NCBI GenBank assembly: GCA_026129865.1
Contig: JAHCHG010000009.1
Span: 121,779 to 185,778 of the forward strand
Direction of reading: 5' to 3'
DNA length: 64,000 nucleotides
Source: Pyrinomonadaceae bacterium
Lineage (GTDB): Bacteria > Acidobacteriota > Blastocatellia > Pyrinomonadales > Pyrinomonadaceae
This document shows positions 35,554 to 44,762 of the stretch, piece by piece. Positions within the stretch are counted from its first letter, which is position 1. Every line of letters starts with the position of its first letter. The notes below the pieces were generated by a model. It was not told the origin of the DNA, searched no databases, and worked only from the letters and a program-made list of their open reading frames with translations. Position numbers and translations under genes: made by a program.

Positions 35554-35943
35554 ATGAAAAATATTACGATGCCATTCACGGTTACAGGTTGGGATGCGAA
35601 TCATTATGATGAAACGACTTTTAGTCCGACGCTTTCGGAAGTAACTGTAAAAAAATCATTCGAAGGCGAAATGAACGGCGAAAGCGTCGGCAAACTGCTG
35701 ATGTGCACTTCGCGGGACGATTCAGCCGGGTACACAATAATGGACCGCTTTTTTGTCGAGATCGAAGGACGAAAAGGTTCGTTCGTTGCCATTCACGGCG
35801 GAATGACGGACGAGATGAAGGCGAAAGGAAAGATCGTTCCCGGTTCGGGGACAGACCGACTCGAGGGAATTTCCGGAACTATCGAATTTCGATCCGATGA
35901 AAATGCAAAAACGATAATATTAGATTATTCGCTGCCGGAGTAA
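35554..35943 (+). CDS. DUF3224 domain protein
   Basis: The protein has 129 residues matching the DUF3224 beta-barrel family over its length. It starts with the strand TMPFTVTGWDANHYDE, contains GKLLMCTSRDDSAGYTIMDRFFVEIEGRKGSFVAIHGG, and ends with GTDRLEGISGTIEFRSDENAKTIILDYSLP. The fold is related to allene-oxide-cyclase-like barrels. No enzymatic role is established. It is cytoplasmic, with no signal peptide. It follows directly on the palindromic array. Confidence 0.9.
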   Translation: MKNITMPFTVTGWDANHYDETTFSPTLSEVTVKKSFEGEMNGESVGKLLMCTSRDDSAGYTIMDRFFVEIEGRKGSFVAIHGGMTDEMKAKGKIVPGSGTDRLEGISGTIEFRSDENAKTIILDYSLPE

Positions 35944-36028
35944 GCGCGCGAATGATCAAAGCTAATTAGATCTCATTACTTAACAACATCGTTTGAATTT
36001 TGTTACTCTGTAAACTCATTTATAGAAA

Positions 36029-36418
36029 ATGTTTCCGGCGATGATAGACATGAAAAACTGCATCAATAAAATGCTCGGTACGATTCTTTCGGCAGCGCTG
36101 TTAATCGTTTTTTTTGGCTGTGTTTCAAACTGTCTTGCCGAAGACGCCTGCATTGGCGAACCTTCGACGACCTCTCGGTCCGAAACCGTTTACGGTGCAG
36201 AGCACGAAGAAGATTCGTGCCCGGTTAACGTTTCTATCTGTTCGACAGCGCCGGAGCGTGCGGGTTTTTCAGCGGCATTTGCTGCGTTAAATCCCGTTTC
36301 ATCATTAAAACCCTTTCTTCCGCGGAAGGTCGAACGCATAAATTCGGTTCGCGCGGTTTACTCACAACTTTCCGATACGCCTCATCGAAAACTACCTTTT
36401 CGAGTTCTTAGAATTTAA
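36029..36418 (+). CDS. Small exported protein of unknown function
   Basis: The product has up to 129 residues and I do not recognise it. A hydrophobic N-terminal stretch (KMLGTILSAALLIVFFGCVSNCLA) looks like a signal peptide, possibly with a lipobox-like VFFGC. The mature part has four Cys and ends in a basic/aromatic segment (HRKLPFRVLRI). ATGs at 36029, 36041 and 36050 are all possible, and none has a good Shine-Dalgarno. Small proteins of this shape are often found next to metal-efflux genes, and a CDF-like transporter is at 38119, so a metal-related role is conceivable but unproven. Confidence 0.55.
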   Translation: MFPAMIDMKNCINKMLGTILSAALLIVFFGCVSNCLAEDACIGEPSTTSRSETVYGAEHEEDSCPVNVSICSTAPERAGFSAAFAALNPVSSLKPFLPRKVERINSVRAVYSQLSDTPHRKLPFRVLRI

Positions 36419-36513
36419 AGATCACTTCGAGAAATTTTGCTTAATTGTTGGACGTCTTCAGTTTATTGAAGGCGGGAATTATCATTTGTTTTTAAACTCT
36501 GAGGAATCATTTT

Positions 36514-37443
36514 ATGAAATTATTGTCGATCATATTTATGCTGACCGCGGTGTTCATATCGCTTGCGGCTGCTCAAACAACCATTTCGCCAACGGGTGAA
36601 AAGATAGAAGGACAGATAGTTTGCTGTGCCGATTGCTGGGCTGAAGCCGACCGGACAAAGGTCGAATTCGGAACTGCGGAAGATCTTTTAAAGGCTAAAT
36701 CGTGTGTCGAGGGCGGCGACCCGACGCTCATCGCCGTTCGAACGGGGAACGATTTCAAGCTTTACCAGCTGGAAGAAGGAAAGTTTAAACTTACCGAAAA
36801 GAACTGGCTAAGCTACGTTGGCAAAACAGTTGCCGTTACAGGATCGGTTAAAAAGCGAAAGAAGGCAGATGTATTCGTCGTCGATTCGCTCGAGGTTGTT
36901 CGCGACAGCCTTGCTGTGCGCGAAGCAAAAGAAGCGATCGGTCGCGAAGAAACGCTTCGGTTAAAGGACCTTTTCGGTACCGATCAATCATTAAATCAAT
37001 ATAAAGGTCGCATCGTCGTTTTGAATTTTTGGGCGACGTTTTGCGATCCGTGCCGTGAAGAAATGCCGGACCTTTCGGAAATACAGAACGAATACGCGGC
37101 ACTGGGCGTCCAGGTGATCGGGGCATCGACTGATGAAGTTGGAGATCGGGCAAAGATCCTGGAATTTATTAAGGAAACACGCGTTAATTTCCCGATCTGG
37201 ATGGGCGCGACAGCGGCTGACATGCGGCGGTTCGGGCTCGGTGAAGCGCTTCCGGGAACGGTTGTGATCGACAAAAGCGGCAAGATCGTCAAGGTAATTT
37301 CCGGAATTGTGAATGCAGCCCAACTCAGAAAACAGCTCGATTCAATGCTCGAGATCGCAGAAAAGTCCGTCGAAAAGGTCGAACCGGTTGTTAGAAAAGA
37401 CGCAAAACCCTCAAAGACGGAGGTTTCGAGTGTTCCGTCCTGA
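36514..37443 (+). CDS. Exported TlpA-like thioredoxin protein with extra N-terminal domain
   Basis: The protein has 309 residues. A signal peptide (MKLLSIIFMLTAVFISLAAA) is followed by a domain of about 115 residues that starts with a CCADC cluster and contains GKTVAVTGSVKKRKKADVFVVDSLEVV, an OB-like strand pattern. Residues 150-285 are a TlpA thioredoxin domain with redox motif CDPC in NFWATFCDPCREEMPDL and cis-Pro in EALPGTVVID. A charged tail closes it. The clustered cysteines near the N-terminus suggest a metal or thiol role, but that is inference. It precedes an outer-membrane-like gene and a CDF-like transporter. Confidence 0.85.
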   Translation: MKLLSIIFMLTAVFISLAAAQTTISPTGEKIEGQIVCCADCWAEADRTKVEFGTAEDLLKAKSCVEGGDPTLIAVRTGNDFKLYQLEEGKFKLTEKNWLSYVGKTVAVTGSVKKRKKADVFVVDSLEVVRDSLAVREAKEAIGREETLRLKDLFGTDQSLNQYKGRIVVLNFWATFCDPCREEMPDLSEIQNEYAALGVQVIGASTDEVGDRAKILEFIKETRVNFPIWMGATAADMRRFGLGEALPGTVVIDKSGKIVKVISGIVNAAQLRKQLDSMLEIAEKSVEKVEPVVRKDAKPSKTEVSSVPS

Positions 37444-37470
37444 CCGCTCTGACCGGGAGAAGGTCGCGCC

Positions 37471-37995
37471 GTGAGCGGGACAGGAGAAAATCAATATAAA
37501 TGGACATACGGCACGCGTTTTATTCCGGATATAATAAACCGGGCTAAATGGCGAAATACTTTGACTTATCAAGTCAATTCGCGGCTCTCCGTCGGAATTG
37601 AATATAATCCGCTAGCCGGAAAACTGTCGCCGCTTGCAAATTTTGTCGCTGTGACGGAAACGGAAAAACGTCCGGCGTTGATCCTTGGAACCAGTTCCGA
37701 CCGAATCGGAACGCCGTCCGGACAGTCTTTTTACGCAACGTTCAGCAAAAATCTAAAGCGCGAAACCGGATTGCCGATCGCGCCGTATGTCGGTTTAACC
37801 TACGGAACCTACGAAAACCGCGTGCGCCCGATCGGCGGATTAAACATTTACCTAACAAAGGGATTTTCAACAACAATTCTTTTCGACGGAGTCAAAGTTC
37901 ATCCGCTGCTGAATTATTCGAACGGCAGGCATCAGTTTGGATTTATGCTTGCTCAGGGGAAAAAGGCTGGCTTTAGTTACAGCGTTTCATTTTAA
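37471..37995 (+). CDS. Beta-strand-rich protein, possible outer-membrane barrel
   Basis: The product has 174 residues and no signal peptide in this frame, because stop codons lie just upstream. The start is a GTG at 37471 with GGGAGAAGG nine bases before it. Alternating hydrophobic strands (LTYQVNSRLSVGIEYNPLAG, IAPYVGLTYGTYENRVRPIGGLNIYLTKGFSTTILFDG) and a final Phe are typical of outer-membrane barrels. It may be an N-terminally truncated gene, or its export signal may differ. The gap to the TlpA-like gene is 27 bases, so they probably share a transcript. Confidence 0.6.
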   Translation: MSGTGENQYKWTYGTRFIPDIINRAKWRNTLTYQVNSRLSVGIEYNPLAGKLSPLANFVAVTETEKRPALILGTSSDRIGTPSGQSFYATFSKNLKRETGLPIAPYVGLTYGTYENRVRPIGGLNIYLTKGFSTTILFDGVKVHPLLNYSNGRHQFGFMLAQGKKAGFSYSVSF

Positions 37996-37997
37996 AA

Positions 37998-38013
37998 GAC
38001 CGAATTTTCGGTC
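37998..38013. terminator. Short perfect hairpin after 37995, weak terminator candidate
   Basis: GACCGAA and TTCGGTC are perfect arms around TT, flanked by AAAA on both sides. A run of T is missing on the forward strand, so it may stabilise mRNA rather than end transcription. Confidence 0.4.
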
Positions 38014-38118
38014 AAAAGAATTGAAGTAAATCTGCCCGCGAAATACTTTAAAGCCGTTAAAAAGTATCAATTAACTTTTGGCGACCTTTCACGTATTTCG
38101 CCGACAATAAATTAATCT

Positions 38119-38757
38119 GTGAACTCAAAAGTTCTAAACAATCAAACCATCATTCGCGGGGAAAATTTACGGCGCGGACGAAGGCTCGAATATTTGACGA
38201 TCGGCTGGAATTCGCTCGAAGCTTTTATCGCCGTCGGCGCGGGACTTGCCGCCGGAAGCATCGCACTCGTCGGTTTCGGATTCGATTCAGTAATTGAAGT
38301 TTCTTCGGGCGTAATTTTATTATGGAGACTTTCGGGCAGCGATGACAGAGAGCAAACTGCTTTGCGGCTGGTCGGCGTAAGTTTTCTCGCGCTGGCGGCG
38401 TATGTCGGTTTTGACGCGGTAAAATCTCTTTGGTTTCGTGAATTGCCCGAAGAAAGTTATATTGGAATCGCACTTGCGGCTTTGTCTTTGATAGTGATGC
38501 CGATTCTGGCGCGCGCCAAAAGACGGGTTGCGGCAAATTTGAACAGCCGTGCGCTCGCAGCCGATTCACGTCAGACCGATATCTGCGCTTATCTTTCCGC
38601 GATACTTCTGGCGGGTTTGGGATTAAACGCACTGCTTGGCTGGTGGTGGGCAGATCCGTTTGCAGCGCTGTTGATGATTCCGATCATCGCAAAAGAAGGT
38701 ATTCAAGCATTGCGCGGCGAAACCTGCTGCGACATCGAAAATTCATGTTCAAAATAG
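38119..38757 (+). CDS. CDF-like cation transporter, transmembrane domain only
   Basis: The protein has 212 residues with five or six predicted helices. It matches the membrane half of cation diffusion facilitators. Helix 2 holds FGFDSVIEVSSG, with the acidic pair D/E at the zinc-site position, and helix 5 holds ADSRQTDICAYLS with two Asp. The cytoplasmic C-terminal domain of full CDFs is absent, as in the TMEM163-like branch. The C-terminus is Cys-rich ([13 protein letters not shown]). A GTG at 38119 is the only start that keeps the first helix. The gene overlaps the ACMS decarboxylase start by 13 bases. The transported ion is unknown; Zn2+ or a similar metal is likely. Confidence 0.82.
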   Translation: MNSKVLNNQTIIRGENLRRGRRLEYLTIGWNSLEAFIAVGAGLAAGSIALVGFGFDSVIEVSSGVILLWRLSGSDDREQTALRLVGVSFLALAAYVGFDAVKSLWFRELPEESYIGIALAALSLIVMPILARAKRRVAANLNSRALAADSRQTDICAYLSAILLAGLGLNALLGWWWADPFAALLMIPIIAKEGIQALRGETCCDIENSCSK

Positions 38758-39755
38758 ATATTCACACGCATATTCTTCCCCGCGATATTCCAGATTGGAA
38801 AGACAAGTTCGGCTATGGCGGTTTTATCACGCTCGATCATCACAAATCTTGCTGCGCAAGAATGTTGAAAGATGACGGGCATTTCTTTCGTGAGATCGAG
38901 GATAACTGCTGGTCGCCCGAACGAAGGATCGAAGAATGCGACCGGTTTAGTGTCGATGTTCAGGTACTTTCGACCGTTCCGGTGATGTTTTCATATTGGG
39001 CAAAACCGAACGATGGCGCGGAAGTTTCGCGCATCTTGAATGACGGCATTGCGGAGATCGTTGAAAATTATCCCAAACGGTTTGTCGGGCTCGGAACCGT
39101 TCCGCTGCAGGACACGGATCTTTCGATTCAAGAGCTTGAACGGTGCAGGAAGATCGGTCTGGTAGGTGTGCAGATCGGGTCAAATGTTAACCAGCAAAAT
39201 CTCGGCGAAGATCGGTTTTTTGAATTTTTTAAAGCTTGTGAACAACTCGGAATGGCGGTCTTTGTTCATCCGTGGGAAATGATGGGACAGGCGGATATGC
39301 AGAAATATTGGCTGCCCTGGCTTGTCGGAATGCCGGCTGAAACTTCGCGTGCGGTTTGTTCTATGATCTTTTCGGGGGTTTTCGAAAAGCTTCCGGATCT
39401 GCGCGTCGCCTTCGCGCACGGCGGCGGTTCATTCCCCGCAACGATCGGCAGGATCGAGCACGGATTTAAAGTTCGCCCCGATCTTTGCGCTGTCGATAAC
39501 AAAGTAAATCCACGCGAATATCTCGGGAAATTTTGGCTCGATTCGCTCGTTCACGATGAATTAATGCTCGAATATCTCGTAAAATCGGTCGGAGCCGACA
39601 AGATCGCGCTCGGTACAGATTATCCTTTTCCGCTCGGCGAACTGCAGCCGGGAAATTTGATCGAAACATCAAAATTCGATGATGAGACCAAAGCAAAAAT
39701 GCTCCACGGCGCGGCGCTCGAATGGCTGAATCTAGAAAAAGTTTTCTTTGAATAA
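38745..39755 (+). CDS. nbaD: 2-amino-3-carboxymuconate-6-semialdehyde decarboxylase (ACMSD)
   Basis: The protein has 336 residues of the amidohydrolase superfamily. It reads almost like the animal enzyme: [12 protein letters not shown] (zinc ligands His7 and His9), RFGYGG-like [41 protein letters not shown] (zinc His), [40 protein letters not shown] and [15 protein letters not shown] (zinc Asp). It decarboxylates the HAAO product without an oxidant, committing kynurenine carbon to 2-aminomuconate rather than to quinolinate and NAD. The start at 38745 overlaps the transporter gene; a longer frame from 38643 adds nothing family-like. tdh follows after five bases. Confidence 0.97.
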   Translation: MFKIDIHTHILPRDIPDWKDKFGYGGFITLDHHKSCCARMLKDDGHFFREIEDNCWSPERRIEECDRFSVDVQVLSTVPVMFSYWAKPNDGAEVSRILNDGIAEIVENYPKRFVGLGTVPLQDTDLSIQELERCRKIGLVGVQIGSNVNQQNLGEDRFFEFFKACEQLGMAVFVHPWEMMGQADMQKYWLPWLVGMPAETSRAVCSMIFSGVFEKLPDLRVAFAHGGGSFPATIGRIEHGFKVRPDLCAVDNKVNPREYLGKFWLDSLVHDELMLEYLVKSVGADKIALGTDYPFPLGELQPGNLIETSKFDDETKAKMLHGAALEWLNLEKVFFE

Positions 39756-39760
39756 TATTT

Positions 39761-40795
39761 ATGAAAGCAATTGTTAAAAGCAAAGCCGAAGAAGGACTTT
39801 GGCTTGAAGACGTTCCCGAACCTGAGATCGGGATCAATGATGTTTTGATCCGCGTTTTGAAAACGGGGATCTGCGGAACGGATGTTCATATTTATAACTG
39901 GGACGCCTGGGCGCAGGCGACGATCAAGATTCCCACCGTTTTGGGACATGAGATCGTAGGTGAAATCGTTGAGGTCGGCTCGAATGTTAACGACTTTTAT
40001 GTCGGCGATATTGTTTCGGTCGAAGGTCATCTCGTTTGCGGTCGCTGCCGTAATTGTATGGCTGGACGGCGGGCTAAATGCGCGAACACGCTCGGCATCG
40101 GCGTGCAGACGGACGGCGGTTTTGCCGAGTATATCGCTGTTCCGATGACGAATATCTGGAAACACAAAGACGGCGTTGATCTCGAAGTCGCAGCGATCTT
40201 CGATCCGTTCGGCAATGCCGTTCACACCGCGCTTCAATTTGAAGTTTTCGGCGAAGACGTTCTGATAACCGGCGCGGGACCGATCGGAATTATGTCGGCG
40301 GCGGTCGCCAAACACGCCGGCGCGCGCCACGTCGTCATCACGGACATTAATCCGAAACGTCTCGAACTCGCCGAAAAATTTCCCGTTACTCTGGCGGTTG
40401 ACGTTCGTTCGACAAAACTCGCTGATGTGCAGAAACAACTCGGAATGAAGGAAGGCTTCGATGTCGGAATGGAAATGTCGGGAAGTCCCGTCGCCATGCG
40501 CGATATGATCGCCAATATGACGCACGGCGGAAACATCGCGCTGCTCGGCATTCCGACCGAAGAATTTGCGATAAACTGGAAAACCGTCGTTTTCAATATG
40601 CTGACCGTGACCGGCATCTACGGGCGCAAAATGTATGAAACCTGGTATCAAATGAGCGTTCTTTTAGACTCCGGCTTAAACATCGAACCCGTCATCACGC
40701 ACCGCTATTCCTACAAAGATTTTGAAAAAGGCTTTGAAGTAATGCGCGAAGGCAACAGCGGAAAAGTTATATTAGATTGGACGGATATTTCTTAA
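39761..40795 (+). CDS. tdh: L-threonine 3-dehydrogenase
   Basis: The protein has 344 residues of the zinc-dependent medium-chain dehydrogenase family and has the typical Tdh length. The catalytic zinc site is in [19 protein letters not shown] and [12 protein letters not shown]. The structural zinc lobe has [15 protein letters not shown]. The NAD fold is seen in [22 protein letters not shown]. It oxidises threonine to 2-amino-3-ketobutyrate, which the kbl product at 41473 cleaves. A DinB gene and a palindromic element lie between the two, but all read forward with short gaps. Confidence 0.97.
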   Translation: MKAIVKSKAEEGLWLEDVPEPEIGINDVLIRVLKTGICGTDVHIYNWDAWAQATIKIPTVLGHEIVGEIVEVGSNVNDFYVGDIVSVEGHLVCGRCRNCMAGRRAKCANTLGIGVQTDGGFAEYIAVPMTNIWKHKDGVDLEVAAIFDPFGNAVHTALQFEVFGEDVLITGAGPIGIMSAAVAKHAGARHVVITDINPKRLELAEKFPVTLAVDVRSTKLADVQKQLGMKEGFDVGMEMSGSPVAMRDMIANMTHGGNIALLGIPTEEFAINWKTVVFNMLTVTGIYGRKMYETWYQMSVLLDSGLNIEPVITHRYSYKDFEKGFEVMREGNSGKVILDWTDIS

Positions 40796-40799
40796 ACAA

Positions 40800-41297
40800 A
40801 TGAGCGATTTATTGATCTGGTCACTTGAAAAAGCCAGACAACAGACATTAAGCCTTGTCGAAGATTTGCGCGATGAACAGATGTGTCTGCAAACGTCGGC
40901 GCAAGAAAATCATCCGGCTTGGATTCTCGGTCATCTTTTGTTGGGCGATATTTATCTTTTATCAATGCTGAAAGTCCGGGAACTTTCGGCGGATTTTTCG
41001 GATTTGTTGAGTAAATACGGACCAGATTCAAAACCGACTTCGACGCTTGCTGATTACGACTCGAAACAATTTCTCGTTGAAAGATTAACCGAAACAGGCT
41101 TGCTCAGAACGGGCGCGGTTCGCCAAATGAAAAATCTCGACCAGCCGACACCGGACGAAACGCTTGTCAGAACACAACCGACTATAGCACATCATCTGCA
41201 AATTTTGGTTTTCCACGAAGGACATCATTGCGGCGGGCTGTCTTCGTGGCGCAAAGCGCAAGGGCTTTCTGCGGTAAAAGGAATTTTTGCGTCGTAA
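40800..41297 (+). CDS. DinB family protein
   Basis: The protein has 165 residues with the four-helix DinB/YfiT fold. The metal-site histidines are seen in HPAWILGHLLLGDIYLLS (helix 2) and LVFHEGHHCGGLSSWRKAQGL (helix 4). Members are thiol transferases or enzymes of unknown substrate. It starts four bases after tdh and ends two bases before a palindromic element, so it is probably within the tdh-kbl transcript. Confidence 0.9.
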   Translation: MSDLLIWSLEKARQQTLSLVEDLRDEQMCLQTSAQENHPAWILGHLLLGDIYLLSMLKVRELSADFSDLLSKYGPDSKPTSTLADYDSKQFLVERLTETGLLRTGAVRQMKNLDQPTPDETLVRTQPTIAHHLQILVFHEGHHCGGLSSWRKAQGLSAVKGIFAS

Positions 41298-41299
41298 AG

Positions 41300-41452
41300 G
41301 TCAGAACCGCCTGCGGTAGCGGGCGGTTGAACGCGGCGAATCGAGACGTCCGCTCAAGTGTTGAGATGCAAAACTTAAACCATCCGCTATCGCAGATGGT
41401 ACTGACTTTGAATGCTAAACTTAAACCATCCGCTACCGCAGATGGTTCTGAC
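41300..41452. repeat. Family B palindromic element between DinB gene and kbl
   Basis: One forward unit (41300-41331) has head GTCAGA, arms AACCGCC and GGCGGTT, and loop TGCGGTAGCG. Two reverse units follow (41374-41406 and 41420-41452), with arms AACCATC and GATGGTT and loop CGCTATCGCA or CGCTACCGCA. The element begins two bases after the DinB stop and nearly fills the gap. The same family lies inside kynU and kmo nearby. Confidence 0.9.
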
Positions 41453-41472
41453 TGGAGTCAACCAACTTAATT

Positions 41473-42654
41473 ATGTATAGAAAAATTCAAAATCAATTAG
41501 AAAATCAATTAAACGAAATCAGAGAAGCGGGACTTTATAAAAACGAGCGCGTGATCGAGAGTCCGCAGGATGCGCGGATCGAGGTGGCGGATCAAGAGGT
41601 TTTAAATATGTGCGCTAATAATTATCTCGGTTTGAGCGATCATCCGAAGATCGTCGAGGCGGCGCATAAGGCTTTGGATGATTGGGGTTACGGGCTGTCG
41701 AGCGTGCGTTTTATTTGCGGGACGCAGACGATTCACAAGGAACTTGAGCGCAAGATCAGCGAGTTTCTCGGCACGGAAGATACGATTCTTTACGCGGCTT
41801 GTTTTGATGCGAACGGCGGGCTTTTCGAGCCTCTGTTTGACGCGGAAGACGCGATCATTTCGGACGAATTGAACCACGCGAGCATTATTGACGGGATTCG
41901 TCTGTGCAAGGCGGCGCGGTTTCGTTACAAAAACAGCGATATGGACGACCTCGAAGCGAAATTGAAGGAAGCAAGCGGCGCGAGGCATAAAATTATTGCC
42001 ACCGACGGCGTTTTTTCGATGGACGGGTTTATTGCGAAACTCGGCGAGATTTGCGATCTGGCGGAAAAATACGATTCCTTGGTGATGATTGACGATTGCC
42101 ACGCGGTCGGATTTTTGGGCGCGAAAGGACGCGGGACGCACGAATATTGCGATGTGATGGGAAAAATTGACATCATCACGGGAACGCTCGGCAAGGCGCT
42201 CGGCGGTGCGCTCGGCGGTTATACTTCGGGCAGAAAAGAGATCATCGAAATGCTGCGCCAGCGTTCGCGCCCGTATCTTTTTTCAAATTCCGTCGCTCCG
42301 CCAATCGTCGGCGCGTCAATCGCCGCGCTTGATATGTTGAGCGAAACAACCGCATTGCGCGATAAATTGATGGAAAACACGCGCTTTTTCCGCGAAGAAA
42401 TTGCCAAAACCGGACTCGAAGTTCTTCCCGGCGAACATCCGATCGTCCCGATTATGTTCTACGATGCCGAACCCGCCGTTAGAATGGCTGAACTCTTGAT
42501 GAAAAAAGGAGTTTATGTTATTCCGTTTTCATTTCCCGTCGTTCCAAAAGGCAAGGCGCGAATCAGAACACAGGTTTCAGCGGCACATTCGCGGGAAGAT
42601 TTGCAGTTTGCGGTCGAGAAATTTGCCGAAGCGAAAGCGGAACTCGGAATTTAG
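41473..42654 (+). CDS. kbl: Glycine C-acetyltransferase (2-amino-3-ketobutyrate CoA ligase)
   Basis: The protein has 393 residues of the alpha-oxoamine synthase family. The PLP lysine is Lys241 in [17 protein letters not shown]. Substrate-site motifs are [62 protein letters not shown] and [12 protein letters not shown]. With Tdh it turns threonine into glycine and acetyl-CoA. Its 5' gap contains a family B palindrome, and GGAG lies 15 bases before the ATG, so translation initiation may depend on the local structure. Confidence 0.97.
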   Translation: MYRKIQNQLENQLNEIREAGLYKNERVIESPQDARIEVADQEVLNMCANNYLGLSDHPKIVEAAHKALDDWGYGLSSVRFICGTQTIHKELERKISEFLGTEDTILYAACFDANGGLFEPLFDAEDAIISDELNHASIIDGIRLCKAARFRYKNSDMDDLEAKLKEASGARHKIIATDGVFSMDGFIAKLGEICDLAEKYDSLVMIDDCHAVGFLGAKGRGTHEYCDVMGKIDIITGTLGKALGGALGGYTSGRKEIIEMLRQRSRPYLFSNSVAPPIVGASIAALDMLSETTALRDKLMENTRFFREEIAKTGLEVLPGEHPIVPIMFYDAEPAVRMAELLMKKGVYVIPFSFPVVPKGKARIRTQVSAAHSREDLQFAVEKFAEAKAELGI

Positions 42655-42744
42655 AAAAGAAGTTCCTGCGGAAAACGCGGAAATAAGTAAAAATTACGCT
42701 TTCGCGTATTCTGCGCGTTCTGCAGGCAAAGATCTGTTTTCAAT

Positions 42745-43236
42745 ATGCGAAACTTGAGCGAATTATTGGATGTTCACCAAGATTTGGAAAGGATCTTTTT
42801 TTGTCATCAGCAAAGACTTCTGCATTTCGAGTTTGATCAAGCGTTGGAGATTTTGGACGAATACGAACGCGCTTTGCTCAAACATATTTTTGACGAAAAC
42901 ACGCATCTTTTGCCGGTTTATATTGAGCGCGGCGACATTAAAAAAGGCGGCGCGGCGCAGATGTTTTTTGATGAACACGAGAAATTAATCAATCACATCG
43001 CACTTTTTAAGCAAGAAGTTGTCAATCTCAAAACCGAAGAAAACCCGGACGAAAAATTGATCTGGCTTTTCGAGCGGGAAGGATTTTTCAAAAAACTTGC
43101 GACGCACCACGACATTCGTGAAACCAATTTTCTCTATCCCGAACTCGACCGCATCACGTCCGACGAAGAAAAGCTCGAACTATTGAGCAAAGTTACTTGT
43201 AAATTTATAGAGATAAACCCGAATAAAAATCGATGA
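42745..43236 (+). CDS. Hemerythrin domain protein
   Basis: The protein has 163 residues. The four-helix hemerythrin-like pattern of His, Glu and Asp ligands is visible: DVHQDLERIF, YERALLKHIFDENTHLLP, FFDEHEKLINHIALF and ATHHDIRETNFLYPELDR. It would bind a diiron centre and may sense or store O2 or protect from reactive species. It overlaps the kynureninase start by four bases (ATGA), so the two are translationally coupled. An O2-binding protein here fits with the oxygen-using enzymes of the kynurenine route, though that link is inference. Confidence 0.88.
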   Translation: MRNLSELLDVHQDLERIFFCHQQRLLHFEFDQALEILDEYERALLKHIFDENTHLLPVYIERGDIKKGGAAQMFFDEHEKLINHIALFKQEVVNLKTEENPDEKLIWLFEREGFFKKLATHHDIRETNFLYPELDRITSDEEKLELLSKVTCKFIEINPNKNR

Positions 43237-44762
43237 ATTTTGAAAACAACGAAGAATTCGCCCGAAAAATGGACGAACTCGATTTGCTCAAAAATTTCCG
43301 CGACAAGTTTTATATTCCGATGCAAGAATCCGGCGAAGAAGTTTTGTATTTCACGGGGAATTCGCTCGGACTCCAGCCGAAAACTACTCGAAATTATATC
43401 GAACAGGAATTAAAAGACTGGGAAATGCTCGGCGTTGAAGGACATTTTGCGGCGAAAAATCCGTGGATGCCGTATCACGAAACGGTTACAACGCAACTTG
43501 CAAACATTGTCGGCGCGCGCAAATCGGAAGTCGTGGCGATGAATTCTTTGACGGCGAATCTGCATTTTTTGATGGTTTCTTTTTATCGTCCGACGGCGGA
43601 AAGATACAAGATCGTTATCGAAGGCGATGCTTTTCCGTCCGATAAATACGCGGTGAAATCGCAAATCGAGTTTCACAAAAGGTCAGAACCATTTGCGGTA
43701 GCGAATGGTTTAACGCCCGCAAATGAACAGTCAGAACCATCTGCGGTAGCGGATGGTTTAAGCTCGGCTCCTATAAATTCCTCGAAGTCGAATAAAGACA
43801 ATCTTCAACCGCCCGCTACTGCAGGCGGTTCTGACGTTCTCGATAACTCAGTACCATCTGCGGTAGCGGATGGTTTAAGCTCGGATCCTATAAATTCCTG
43901 GAAATCGAAAAATGACGATCGTCAACCGCCCGCCACCGCAGGCGGTTCTGACTGGTTAATCGAACTCAAACCGCGTGAAAATGAAACTTGTTTAAGAACC
44001 GAAGATATTTTAAAAACGATTGAAGAAAACGGCGATTCGATTGCGCTGATCTTGCTCGGCGGCGTGAATTATTACACGGGACAGAAATTCGATTTTGAAA
44101 AAATCACCGAAGCCGGACACGAAATCGGCGCAATTGTCGGTTTTGATCTCGCCCACGCTGCCGGAAATGTCGAACTAAAACTTCACGATTGGAACGTGGA
44201 TTTCGCCGCCTGGTGTTCTTACAAGTATCTAAATTCAGGTCCGGGCGGAATTGCCGGAATTTTTGTTCACGAACGGCATCACGAAAATCCGAATCTGCCG
44301 CGTTTCGCCGGTTGGTGGGGACACGACAAGGAAACTCGCTTTTTGATGGAAGACGAATTTATTCCGATCAAGAGTGCAGAAGGTTGGCAGCTTTCGAATC
44401 CGCCGATCTTTCAGCTCGCTGCGCTAAAAGCGTCGCTCGACATTTTTGAAGAAGCGGGAATGCATAATTTAATTGGAAAGTCGCGTCAATTAACAAAATA
44501 TTTAGAATTTTTGTTGAACGAGATCGAAACCGACCGGATCGAAATTATCACTCCGTCAAACGAAAACGATCGCGGCTGTCAGCTTTCGATTCGCGTCAAA
44601 AATTCGGACAAAACTTTGTTTAATGAGATCACGAAACGCGGCGTGATTGCCGATTGGCGCGAACCGGACGTAATTCGCGTTGCGCCCGTTCCGCTTTATA
44701 ATTCGTTTTTGGATTGTTGGGAATTTGCAGAGATTTTGAAGAACTGTTTGACCGAAAATTAA
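43233..44762 (+). CDS. kynU: Kynureninase with in-frame palindromic-element insertion
   Basis: The protein has 509 residues, about 90 more than the usual 415-425. The kynureninase body is clear: FTGNSLGLQPKTTRNYIEQEL, WMPYHETVTTQLANIVGA, SLTANLHFLMVSFY, IKPRE-like LKPRENETCLRTEDI, GFDLAHAAGNVELKLHDWNVDFAAWCSYKYLNSGPGG (PLP Lys331), SNPPIFQLAALKASL and VAPVPLYNSF. Residues about 150-240 are a foreign, low-complexity stretch (SEPSAVADGLSS ... LQPPATAGGSD, twice) encoded by palindromes at 43682-43952. It sits in a loop where other kynureninases have about eight residues, so the fold may tolerate it. The enzyme cleaves 3-hydroxykynurenine to 3-hydroxyanthranilate and alanine. Confidence 0.95.
   Translation: MNFENNEEFARKMDELDLLKNFRDKFYIPMQESGEEVLYFTGNSLGLQPKTTRNYIEQELKDWEMLGVEGHFAAKNPWMPYHETVTTQLANIVGARKSEVVAMNSLTANLHFLMVSFYRPTAERYKIVIEGDAFPSDKYAVKSQIEFHKRSEPFAVANGLTPANEQSEPSAVADGLSSAPINSSKSNKDNLQPPATAGGSDVLDNSVPSAVADGLSSDPINSWKSKNDDRQPPATAGGSDWLIELKPRENETCLRTEDILKTIEENGDSIALILLGGVNYYTGQKFDFEKITEAGHEIGAIVGFDLAHAAGNVELKLHDWNVDFAAWCSYKYLNSGPGGIAGIFVHERHHENPNLPRFAGWWGHDKETRFLMEDEFIPIKSAEGWQLSNPPIFQLAALKASLDIFEEAGMHNLIGKSRQLTKYLEFLLNEIETDRIEIITPSNENDRGCQLSIRVKNSDKTLFNEITKRGVIADWREPDVIRVAPVPLYNSFLDCWEFAEILKNCLTEN
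43682..43952. repeat. Tandem family B palindromes inserted in frame in kynU
   Basis: Five units are present: forward at 43682, 43730 and 43849, reverse at 43803 and 43921. Arms differ between units (AACCATT/AATGGTT, AACCATC/GATGGTT, AACCGCC/GGCGGTT), but each stays complementary, and the loop TGCGGTAGCG or its reverse is almost constant. The forward-reverse pairs at 43730-43835 and 43849-43952 share spacer sequence (TATAAATTCCT), so one is a duplicate of the other. Total length is 271 bases, and the frame remains open throughout. Confidence 0.93.

Noticed and set aside
43682..43952. Self-splicing intron or intein in kynU
   Set aside because: There are no intron core motifs and no intein splice residues. 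The insertion is a multiple of simple palindromes that reads through in frame.
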